From positions 27,490,643 through 27,554,642 of the forward strand of contig NC_034010.1 of NCBI RefSeq assembly GCF_000346465.2: DNA of 64,000 nt, written 5' to 3'. The DNA is from Prunus persica. Taxonomy: Eukaryota; Streptophyta; Magnoliopsida; Rosales; Rosaceae. Each line of letters opens with the position of its first letter. Within the stretch, counting starts at the first letter, position 1. The notes under the pieces were generated by a model. That model worked only from the letters and a program-made list of their open reading frames with translations. It did not search any database and was not told the DNA's origin. The position numbers were made by a program, and so were the translations under genes. Below are positions 21,806-32,133 of this stretch, piece by piece.

Positions 21806-24800
21806 GCCACCGTCTTTTCACGAGGAAGATGCATCTTTTCACCATAATCGGCGAATATATGACATTAATGCTTTGTTACGACGGGTTTTGATCTTTTGCT
21901 AGTACTTTTAGTAACGAGTTTAGTGTCTTTAGCAGCGAAACAAACCGTCGCTCGCTGTGTGGTGAAACAACTATTTGCGACGTCGAAGAAAACCACCGCT
22001 AAATGTCCGAAGAAAATTGTAATGTTAGCTCTCCCATGATACTCGGGGATATTGCCAGCTGAATAGTAGAAAAGCAACATAAAAACCGTCTTTTCAATAT
22101 CTTTATATGCATGTACACATATTACATGAAAACAATTCACAAATTCTTGTCCAAAATATATTACTTTGATGCATGGAAATGCCCAATCAATTCAACAAAC
22201 TAGATGGGATAAGAAAAAAATTTCAGTGCAATTTTATCACTCCAACCATTCCGAAGGCGATCCTTTTTCACTACTAACTTGCTAGCAACTTCCTGCTTGT
22301 TCTCAGTCCCTTGAAATGGTCTCTCACATATACCGCAACCATGAAAGTAGGAGCTGAAGCTGTGGATTATAAAGTGTAATCCAGAAGATTGCTATCTTTG
22401 AACATCCCCTGTGCATCATCCTCCATCCATATGCTACGAATTGCATCCAGGCATTAATTGACCTAAAGTTCACAACAAACATTATACATTGAAATTAGGA
22501 AATCCTTTTGCTATCACATTTAACTGTGAGCCAATGAGTAATACAACCATATACAAAGTTTACACATGAATGCGAGGCCCATATCAAATATACGAGATTG
22601 AAAGGCAAATTGCTATATAGAATTTACTTGCCCATCTTAGCGAAGATGTTGAAAGGCCAGGTTGAAATAACAATCAACGGAAACTTTACTGAGTATATTT
22701 TCAGACAATAGCCCTCAATTTTGTCCCCAAGACTCTGTTATGTGACAACATTGAACCAAAATGCTAGTCAAAGGGTCATTGATAAAACAGCAATAGGATT
22801 GTAAAAACCCCTAAACGATACGAAAGATAAATGATGTTTGTGCCTGTGCACAACTGCTCGCTCGTAGAGCCTTGTTCAGGTAACAGTAAGTACACTAGCA
22901 GCACATTATACAGCAAAAGCTTTTTGTCCCACACTGACAACTGAAAGTTACTTGAAACTAATGATAATAAAATTAACCACAAAACAGAACTGATACCTCA
23001 AGGTTGATCAGGGGACCTGACATCTTGTTTTGATCCCATTGAGGGGAGTGGGGAGATATGCACTAAATGATACTTGAAGTTGCATAAGAATTTTTTCTTC
23101 CCCTACTCAGTCAAATATTCAAGCCCTCATCATAACCTGCATAGTGATCATAATTTTGAAGAAATAAGAACCATAGATTATTAAGGAAAGAGCAACAGAG
23201 TAATGACAACTAAATCATTTAGAGGCCAAAATCCTAACTGCCTATGATTCATCAATGATCAAAAGACGGTATGTCTGAAGTTTCCTTGTTGGGACAAAAT
23301 AAAACAATAAGCTAGTGTGGTGAATGCATGTTAAGAGTCGCAATCCTATTTGAATCAAGTTTAGTTATTTGGAGCTGCAATCCTATTTTCCCAGTGGTAC
23401 AAAGCAAATGATGTAAAAGAGTGAGACATACAAACTATCACTATTCTATATACCATTAGACCAGCAAAAGCTACATCCATTGCAGTGATGACCACTATCT
23501 GCCTAATGAATGAGAAAGAAATCCACAATTATGCAATAATATGATCATAAGTCATATGAGTGCATATGCCTGCCTTTCGGTCAGGGTTGAGTAGTACTAG
23601 TAACCTCAAAGTAAGCCCTTTTTTCCTTTGTTTTTTTTGGGTAACAAATATGGATTTTATTTATGACAAAAGAGTTAGAAAGGGGATGAACGAGATGTCC
23701 TCTAAAATCCTGTGAACATCCTCAACCCCAAACACTAAGTACAATAAAATCCAACTAGGGATTGGAACAATAAAAAATCAAGCTAACTATGTGGAAGGCA
23801 CATCATTGACCCAAAGAGGTCAACGGTCTTCATGACTCTTAATTACCTGATCCCAATCATAATGTAAAATAGAGAGAAGAGGGAAGCAGGAGGAGGGAAT
23901 ACCGTATATTTGATACCAGGCTTCAAAACTAAGCTATGGAAAGACTTTACCAAGAAAATAAAATGCCATATCCAATGCTTGAAAACTTACTTTCCTACAT
24001 TGAATTTCTATGAAGTTAAATGACATCCACATGATTACATACCAAAAAAGTGAGCTTTAACCATTAGCCATGGATGTTACTTAGTGTTTGGGGTTGAGGA
24101 AAAGATTGGCCCCAGTATTTCGGTTTCAACCCGATACACCCCATCCCTGCCACAAATGGCCCAGCAAAAGCTCCCCAGAGCAACTCCCTCCAAACTACAT
24201 TGACAGATTAAAAAATCAATTACTGAATTCCTACAAGTCCTTAAATTTACAATTCTACCACGAGACACTAAAAACGCATAACCAGACAAAATTTTATACA
24301 CATTGGCATACTCCTTAAACTTACTTTCCTACATAGAATTATGATTACATACCAAAAAAGTGAGCTTTAACCATTAGCCATGGAGCTTTACTCTATTATC
24401 ATACCTGACTTGCACAAAGAAAAGATTGGCCCCGGTATTTCGGTTTCAACCGGATACACCCCATTCCTGCCACAAAATTTTATACACATTGGCATATATA
24501 ATTATACATTCAATACACAAAAAAAAACCTTTCTTTTCTCTCCCAACAATGTTTATTTATAAAGAAACAGAATGTTCTTCTCTGATTTCTATCATTGTGA
24601 GAATCGGTTTTTCCGGCTGCTTCAAATTCCAAACATGTGTAATCAATGGTTGGGTTATATTTTGCTAGAAGATTAAAGTTTTTTTCTTTCAAATCTACTG
24701 ATTGATGCCTTCCGAGTTCCAACTATCCCAATATGTCAGAATCAAAATTTTCTTTTTGGTTTATGAAATTCTCGCTATTTATATGCCGTCTAAATCCAAA

Positions 24801-25072
24801 GAAATGAAATGGGAAAATAGAGAATTGAAAGGCTTACCAGACAAAAAAAAGGCAAGGAATTGGTGGGGTTGTGGTAAAATGGGATCAGAGTTGAAAGCGT
24901 GTGAGCTTCCATCACTCCCAAACTCCCTTGCTTGTTGCCATTTGAGAGGAGCGAGCGAGGACTGAGAAACCCTAGCTTTTTCTCCTGCCGTCGATCTCAT
25001 CTCTTTCTTCTCTCTCGTTCGATCACATCGAACCGTCGAACGGGCGTACGACTCTGTTTTGTTTTTTCGTAA
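21806..25072. other. Unresolved region with a possible minus-strand gene
   Basis: No complete gene could be built. Possible minus-strand pieces are a start near 24920 (MEAHTLSTLIPFYHNP) leading to a GTAAGC donor near 24836, an internal exon 23502-23454 (IVVITAMDVAFAGLM) and a last exon 23136-23119 that continues it in frame to a stop. Their linkage is not proven and I do not recognise the protein. A stretch near 22450-22370 also reads plausibly (LDAIRSIWMEDDAQGMF), but its splice phase does not work. AAACCCTAG near 24969 on the plus strand lies close to the supposed start. 21880-22010 carries CGTCGC/GCGACG motifs that might be a CACTA remnant. Confidence 0.25.
24045..24505. repeat. Local direct duplication, ~300-bp offset
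   Basis: TACCAAAAAAGTGAGCTTTA followed by ACCATTAGCCATGGA occurs near 24042 and again near 24350. GAAAAGATTGGCCCC plus the TATTTCGGTTTCAACC stretch occurs near 24100 and 24421. AAATTTTATACACATTGGCA occurs near 24288 and 24477. The copies differ by small insertions and deletions, so this is a moderately old duplication. Confidence 0.8.
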
Positions 25073-25493
25073 ATAGTCTAGCCGTCCGGCTATACTCGAT
25101 TTTTTAATTTTTTTAAAAAATCGTACAGCCGTTCGGCTACACTTGTTTTAACACTCGGGCACTTAATCGCTAGGCGACCCCTTTTTTTTCCCAAAAATAG
25201 TATAGCCGCGCGGCTATACCCGGTTTTTTTTACTAACAGTATAGCCGTGCGGCCATACTCTTTTGACACGTGGGCAACTAAGTCGCTTTGTGGGTTTTTA
25301 TTTTTTAAATAAACGTATAGCCACTCGGCTGTACACGATGGTAACTAGGCACCATGCTGCTTCTCTCTTTTGTTTTTTCATTAATCGGCTATACGTGAAT
25401 TTTTTTCCCTTTTTTTAGAAAATTAGTATAGCCGCACGGCTTTACAGGGTTTTTGGTTTAATTTTTATAATAAGTATAGCCGAGCGGCTATAC
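25073..25493. repeat. Palindrome cluster F (about 8 units)
   Basis: Distant from clusters A-E but the same family. GTATAGCCGCGCGGCTATAC lies near 25200 and GTATAGCCGAGCGGCTATAC near 25474. Variants lie near 25076, 25123, 25239, 25314, 25383 (half unit) and 25426. Spacing is less regular (about 40-75 bp) and the spacers contain unrelated insertions, so this cluster seems older or rearranged. Confidence 0.88.
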
Positions 25494-26698
25494 TCTCTCT
25501 CTATGTATATATGTAGATATACTGGTATCCTTTTTTTCTTTTAAATTTTCCCCAATTTTTTTTTATTGATAAGAGTAGGTTATAGCATTACCCATTACTA
25601 TTAGGCCATTATCCGAATCTCTATTGTCCCTTTTTAATTTTTTATTTTCCCAAAGTTATTAATTGTATAAAGAATTTAGCACTTACACGGTTAATATTTA
25701 TTATACACGTATGTATGTATTTTCCAATTGTACATCTATGTTTTGTACACGTTTAAAATGCTCTTAAAAATTCACGTATTTTCCAATTATACATCCGTGT
25801 TCTGTACATATTTTCCAATTAAGGATTGCATTCAATGATGAACTGCTGTTGTGCAGGATTTCTTTAGAAGCGAGAAGAAATCTAGCTAGCTCAGGTGTGA
25901 AGCCAAGCTATTGCTAGCAGCAAGGAATAAAACACATATAAGGTTAAGACAGGAATCTATTACATATATTCCATTAGTACAATCCTATACTTCCTTTTTT
26001 CTCAAAATTAAGGTTAAGACAGATCATTACATAGTACTATAAGGAGACCTTGAGAAAGATCATGTTATGGGGAATGTGGTTGTATATGTTCTCCTTTTCT
26101 GTTCTTATCCAGTCAAGTCTAGCAGAATTTAATGGGGGAAAAGGCCAGTGGCATTGAAATCTTGGTATTACATTACAGTTGTACAAGCAAAAACAGCCGC
26201 ACCAAAACCTGAAATTGAGGGACAGTGGATGGAGCTCGCCCACCTGCATGGCCAAATACAAGGAGGATTTGACCTGATTCATTTTCCACTATCTGCCAAA
26301 TTCATACTTTAACTAGTTTCCCCAGCAGTTTCCAATTTCCCCAACATTTATTCTTCACATATATCAAATGTCTAGTTTATTTCCTTTGTTTTGTAGCCCC
26401 ATGGAACTCTCTAGATTTACATGAAAAAGCAATTAATTAAACATTAAGAAAGTGCTTTTGGACCTGCTTTTGATTTGATAGTTTTGTGCACAAAGATTTC
26501 AGCTAGCTAGATTTATGACAAATCAAAAGGCCCATATACAAAGTGCAGCTAGTATAAAAACTCTACTATATAAACCCCTCCCTCCTTTCATATTTTTTTT
26601 TGCATCAAACCATTATCTTGTTCCCTTTGTGTGTTACAAGATATGAACCTTTTCATTCTCTGCTTCTGTTTGAATTCTATAGTTTGCTAGCTAGCTGA
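25494..26698. other. Intergenic and promoter of the dioxygenase locus
   Basis: AT-rich. ACTATATAAACCCC near 26566 is a good TATA box for the dioxygenase locus. The leader at 26642-26690 is the part duplicated at 21.5 kb. No other gene is seen. Confidence 0.45.
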
Positions 26699-29066
26699 GG
26701 CAACTTTAAGGATGATGATAAAAGTTGTTCAAGCTCATTTTCAATCGGGAAGAGTGCACAAGAGAGGGGCTTGTCATATGTACCCGAGTGCTATGTAATT
26801 CCAACTTCACATCGTCCAAGTTTGACTCCAGACGTCGCCAATGTCCCCATTATTGATTTTGGCAAATTGAAACAAGGTTCTCATGAACGAGCAATAGTTA
26901 TCCAAGAAATCAGAACAGCTTGTCGTCAACTAGGATTCTTTCAAGGTAGCTTAATCTCTATAATTTTCTTTTGGTTAGATGATATTCATGTTCCGTTCAT
27001 AACCTAACCATGCATATATATATAACATGCAAACAGATTGTCAACCATGGAATCTGTCAATCGGTGTTAGATGAGGCTCTTGCTTCGGCCTCGGAAATTT
27101 TCAAGTTGCCAGGTTCTGAGAAGGCCAAGTTCATGTCTGATGATGTTCACAAGCCAGTGAGGTATGGGACAAGCTTCAAGGATGGAACTGATAAGATTCA
27201 ATTTTGGGGGGTGTTTCTCAAGCATTATGCTCACCCCTTGGCAGATTGGATCAATACCTGGCCTGACAATCCATCTAACTATAGGTATATACCCTTATAT
27301 TTTAATCTCTTATATTTTCTTTGTATTTCCAAAAGAAACAAAACAAAAAAAAAAAAACCCAAAAAGAAGAGAGAATTAAAATAAACATAAGTACGTAGCC
27401 AACTATATAACTAGCAATGCATCTGATTTAAGAGCATGGTCTTTAGCTAAATTGTTGTCTTGTCTTATTTTTGTCAGACTTTTTGGTAAATCCTTGGGCA
27501 GTTGCCGCTCTTGATTTTTGGCAATCTGGAGGCCTCACATTAAAATATTTCAATAAAACATGGTCACTCACCAGCTAGTATACATATATATCCAATGATC
27601 CTCATAAATATCAACCGTCATGGAGCATAGTCTAGCGCTGACAAGCATGGCAAACAAGAACAGATAATCGTTTCCAATGTAGCTTTCATCTTTGTACTCG
27701 ATTTGTTCTTTTACCGATGCGTCATCAATTGACTTTCAATCTTTGAATGCTTTATTCATATGAATCTAGGATCATCTAAAGAAATTTTTGGGAGGATGTG
27801 TAACAGTACGAGAAAGACAATTATAAAGAATGGGACTAGGTCTTGAGCAACTTTTTAGATTACATCTAGATGTTGATGGCTTTTCTTGGGTATAACTCTT
27901 GCTAGATCCCGCATCCATCAAAAGGACTCGGGGGGTGGGGAACTGGAGGGTAAGAAGCAGCTGACTAGAGCCATTAGGCATCATCTCAATCTCCGGATCC
28001 AAAACAAAGGTTGCTTGCATATTCCACCTCCTTCTCAATCTTTTGATTCTTGCTATTGCCGATATGATCTTTTCTCTTGTTTCAGAAGTGGAGTTTGCTG
28101 CTATCGTAGATAAGAGTGACGGAATTGAAAAAGTGAAATCCACCCGGAAAGAAGAACTGCAGCTCGATTTGAGATGAAATCTGGTAATAGCTCTTGGGCT
28201 GGTTCTGCTGCTTGACTTGAATTGAGGTTGTGCCTCTTCCAATCGCCATAGTTAAACTTCTGATTAGCCCTACTATACTAGATGAGATTCCATTTCTACA
28301 GAACAGAGAAAGGGGAGAGCGGGGAAGTTGTTGTAAGTTCTCACAGTCACTTTATCACGTGATCAGTTATTGTAAAAGAGTTGGCATATACTCGACCACC
28401 TCAGTTATTAACATTGTTGCACAAGTTTATTTTTTATTAATGTGTAATTTGTTCTCATCACAAATCTTTATTGATTAGTACATGAATATCTCTAGGGAAA
28501 CCATGGGAAAGTATTGCAAAGAAGTGAAGAAACTAAGCTTTGAGATAACGGAAGCCATCACTGAGAGCTTGGGGATAGGCCCAACCTACATGAGCAACAA
28601 ACTGGAAGATGGGTTGCAAGTCATTACAGTCAACTGTTACCCACCATGCCCAAATCCTGAAATTGCACTAGGGTTGCCTCCTCATTCAGAATATAGCTGC
28701 TTAACCATTGTCCTTCAGAGCTGTCCGGGGCTCGAAATCATGCACGCTGAGGAAGGAGCCTGGAAACAAGTCCCCCAACTTCATGGTGCCCTACAAGTCC
28801 ATGGGGGTGACCATTTTGAGGTGCTAAGCAATGGGTTGTACAAGAGCGTTGTGCAAAGGACCACATTGATCCGTGAGAGGACAAGAATCTCCATTGCAAG
28901 TCTGCATAGTTTGGGATTGGATGAGAAGATGGGAGCTGCCAAAGAGCTTGTGGATGAGGAGCATCCTGGGAGGTACAAAGAGAGCAGCTTCAAAGATTTT
29001 CTGAATTTTCCCTCCACCAATGATCTAAAAGAGGGGAAGAGCTTCATTAACACACTCAAAATATAG
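26699..29066 (+). pseudogene. 2-oxoglutarate/Fe(II) dioxygenase (DMR6 / flavanone 3-hydroxylase-like), degenerate
   Basis: Three exons resemble the DOXC class. Exon 1 is about 26699-26945 (RGLSYVPECYVIPTSHRPSL, NVPIIDFGKL, EIRTACRQLGFFQ). Exon 2 is about 27040-27282 (IVNHGICQSVLDEAL, FWGVFLKHYAHPL, WPDNPSNY). Exon 3 is 28496-29066 (MGKYCKEVKKL, VNCYPPCPNPEIALGLPPHS, RTRISIASLHSLG, GRYKESSFKDFLNF). Several defects show. The frame of exon 1 is open from 26699 but contains no ATG before the conserved part. The exon 1 donor CAAG|GTAGC is one base out of phase with exon 2. The iron motif HxD reads H-S-E (28683-28691), and the distal iron His is Gln (28854-28856), while the RxS co-substrate motif is intact. 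It may be transcribed from the TATA box at 26566, but a working enzyme is unlikely. Confidence 0.8.
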
Positions 29067-29572
29067 AAAAATAACAATTTCAAGCCTTAATCTAGCTCTA
29101 TAGTGAGTGCTCTTTTTTGTCTGTTGATTTTAGTTATTTTCTCAGTTTTTGGAAAAGACTACTTCGTAGTTTTTTTTTTTTTTGGACCAAATTAAGAGTC
29201 TCTAATTATCTCGGAGAAGGGTAAGCAGACTGAAGGGCAAAGTTAGCAGCTTAGATTAAGATTAGTGATATAAGGTATATAACATAATCGGTAATTACGA
29301 TGCAAAATTTGACGTACTTAACTGATCCTACATCTAAATTGGGTATAAAGAGGTGCTGAAATTGAGGGAGCATATATCCAAATAAAGTGCATTTTAGTTT
29401 TTAATTACATTGGTTACTGCTACAAGGTCCACCATATCTATGTGGAATGGATGTGCATGTGGAATTAATAGAAAGGACATGAGAATATTTATTGCAGAGT
29501 CAAAATAATGATCCAAAAAACTAGTTCTGATCCAAAATCTTAGCCGTTTTCCTTGACCTCGGTATTTCTTTT

Positions 29573-29615
<43 letters not shown>

Positions 29616-29825
29616 TCACACTTTATACTCCAATCAACATCCAACAAACACATACACAACCTTTCAAACCCCCTTGCTCAATATTATATGCTTCCTTCAC
29701 TCAGTTCTGATCATCATTCTCATTACCGATATACATCAATTCAAGTGTCTTAATTGTCACGTACTAGCTATAAATCATAAAATAATTTAATTTAATACAC
29801 ACTAATATTCCAAGAAAATTAGAAG
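29067..29825. other. Intergenic with a (CT)n microsatellite
   Basis: Contains the CT repeat at about 29574-29611 in the likely promoter or leader of the next gene. No other feature is seen. Confidence 0.5.
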
Positions 29826-30428
29826 ATGCACAGATCGGCAAGCTGGAGCCGGGCGGATGAGTACTTCATGCACCCAAACTCCTCCCCGTCAGCTGGGAAG
29901 GGGCCGTCGGGGCTACGGGTGTCAGTGTCGTTTGATCAAGGCGGTGATCAGCTGCCGGTGTACGATCCCATAGCAGAGCTGGCCAAGAAGGAAAGGTCTC
30001 GTGTTAAGTTCGCTGAGAATGCCGTGCATGTCATCCCCATTGTGCTTCTTCTATGCGCCTTTGTTCTTTGGTTCTTCTCAAATCCAGGTAATTAATCATA
30101 AAAAATAAAACCATTTGTACTATTTTAGACCACGATGTAGTATAAGATGATACAGATTGTTTATAAATTTGCATTAATATATTTTATTTTTCTTACAAAT
30201 GTATATATTTTGTTGGTGTATATGTAATGCGCAGAGATAGACGTGCGGATTAAAACGGATCCAATAGCAGCAAGAATTGAAGGACTGACGTTAGAGGGGG
30301 AGATTGAGAATGATAGTGACGGGACTCAAACAGGCGGTCTGCCCATGATGGACTTGGGACTGGACTTGGATCAAACAACAACGACAATATCAACAACAAC
30401 AAAGCAAATCAAACATAAATTAAAGTGA
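29826..30428 (+). CDS. Small single-pass membrane protein of unknown function
   Basis: Two exons, 29826-30087 and 30235-30428, give 151 residues. The N-terminal part is Ser/Pro-rich (MHRSASWSRADEYFMHP). The conserved core is LPVYDPIAELAKKERSRVKF followed by AENAVHVIPIVLLLCAFVLW, one transmembrane helix at about residues 64-84. After the intron come FFSNPEIDVRIKTDPIAARI and a polar tail rich in Asp, Gly and Thr. I recognise the pattern as a plant-specific uncharacterised family annotated only as transmembrane protein; no activity is known to me. The splice junction keeps the frame (SNP|EID). Topology cannot be told from sequence alone. Confidence 0.82.
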
Positions 30429-30559
30429 ATTAGATTTAGATGATCATCGATGCATGTGTGATGGCTTAAATTTCTGTGGACGTTGGGAGAATTAAAATTA
30501 ATAAATAAGAAAAGAAAAAAAAACTTGTGGTTTATATATTTTCCTCCTGTACGTATTGT

Positions 30560-30744
30560 TCAGTCCTGATCTCTTGGACCACAGGAGTCTAAGAGATTTG
30601 TGGTCATTTACCGTTGGATGTAAATTCAACGGTTCACTCAATCTTGCACTCCTTTTAAGAAACTTTTTTGAACCATTAGATTAATATCTAATGGTGGGTG
30701 ACCACAATCTCTTGGACTCCTGTGGTCCAAGAGATCAGGACTGA
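30560..30744. mobile_element. hAT-like MITE (185 bp)
   Basis: Terminal inverted repeats of about 45 bp begin TCAGTCCTGATCTCTTGGAC and end in the reverse complement, GTCCAAGAGATCAGGACTGA. The flanks are CGTATTGT on the left and TGTATTGT on the right, an 8-bp target duplication with one mismatch, as in the hAT superfamily. It has no coding capacity. The left arm has a small change (AGTCTAAGAGATT). Confidence 0.88.
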
Positions 30745-32133
30745 TGTATTGTTCTCCTCAAATGCTAATACTGCTCTCATTGTACTGGTGTTTTGGTATA
30801 ATGTACATGATTTGGAAGTATATTGGAGCATTTTTTGGTTCACTCTCTTACATTAACCTGCCATTTGCTATTTTTTTAAATACAAGTAATAGTCTAAATT
30901 GATCTAATCTACGAAAAAAGAGGAATTCGAAATTATATACAAGGGGATGAGTTCACTGCCTTAACCATTGTGTATAAAAGGTGATCCTCGCCATGTTAGC
31001 AATTCCTTAAACCAACACCTCCTGGTCTAGAAGAATATTGTTTGTATAATTTTGGATTGGATTATAAGAACTCCTTTCTCCTTTTTTTTTGTTCAAAATT
31101 AGGAAATGAGAGGGAGGAAACTCACACACGCGCTTGGAAGCACACTAAATACCTGAGCCAATCCAACTAACACCCCAAATAAACCAAGCAATAGGTTTGT
31201 GCAATGAAAAATAATTAACCATATCCCGCATGCTACATAATATAGTAATAATATATAGACATCTTTACAAATAAGAAGAGTAAACATTCAGAGAAGTATG
31301 GTAAGCTGGAAAGTATAGAGGAAAAATTGTTCACAATCTCAAGATTATGAAAGTACTCCACTCATTTTATTCACCAACAACATAACACATTAATTTAATT
31401 TAGATAGTAAAATTGTTCCTATTTTCGGTTCAGCAAATCTTTCTAGCCTAAACTTTGGCAGTCATTTCTTATGTTCTTCTTGTAGTTTTTTTTCTATAAT
31501 TTTTTTTAATCCCAACATCATTAATTACTTTTAAAGGTATGGTCGCTATTTTAAAACTTAAGATTTAAGACTTAGCTCTTAGTTTTTTTTGTTTTCATCA
31601 CACAAAATAATATGCCTTATCAGTGATTGTAAATAATCGCGTGATTTAGAAGCATCTGCTCCAACAACAAAAAATTTTGCGTCATAAACTCAGTAGGGTT
31701 CGTATTCATATCTATACAACCGATTACATTTAAAGTTTTTTTTTGGTCAGATCGCGAATACATGTGGGCCTCCTGCTGATTGACAATATTACACTTAACG
31801 GGCCGACGAGAGGATCCTGGCCCATGCCCGGCCGCAGGCCCAAATGTAAAACGGTAAAAGCGTTATTTGGCTCCAAATTTTTTCGTGTTTTTCATTAGAA
31901 ACGTTTTACCTTTATATAATCCGAACTTTTCAGTTTCATCATCGCTTCGTCATACCTGTTTTTCCAGTTCTCCTTTTTGTTCTCTCTCTCTCTCTCTCTC
32001 CTCTTCTTCTCTTCCACTTGCCTTCTCCAAAGCTTTCCCTCCAGAGAATCAAAGCTGGTCTAGATTGTGTTCTGGCTGGACCGGTCCAATCCCGGTCGAG
32101 TTCTTCGTAGATCAACCACTCGCAGTCACAGTC
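30745..32133. other. Intergenic and RAB promoter/leader
   Basis: Nothing gene-like to about 31800. GGCCCA-type site II motifs lie near 31826-31850 and a TC repeat at 31980-32000 in the likely 5' leader of the RAB gene. The plus-strand frame 31867-32148 is leader sequence. Confidence 0.45.

Noticed and set aside
21880..22010. Possible second CACTA terminus because of CGTCGC/GCGACG motifs
   Set aside because: No CACTA end, target duplication or transposase sequence nearby. Too little to call.
27772..28242. 156-residue minus-strand frame in the dioxygenase intron
   Set aside because: No recognised domain, Ser/Arg-rich composition, and no promoter or splice context. Possibly a relic of inserted DNA, but not supportable as a gene.
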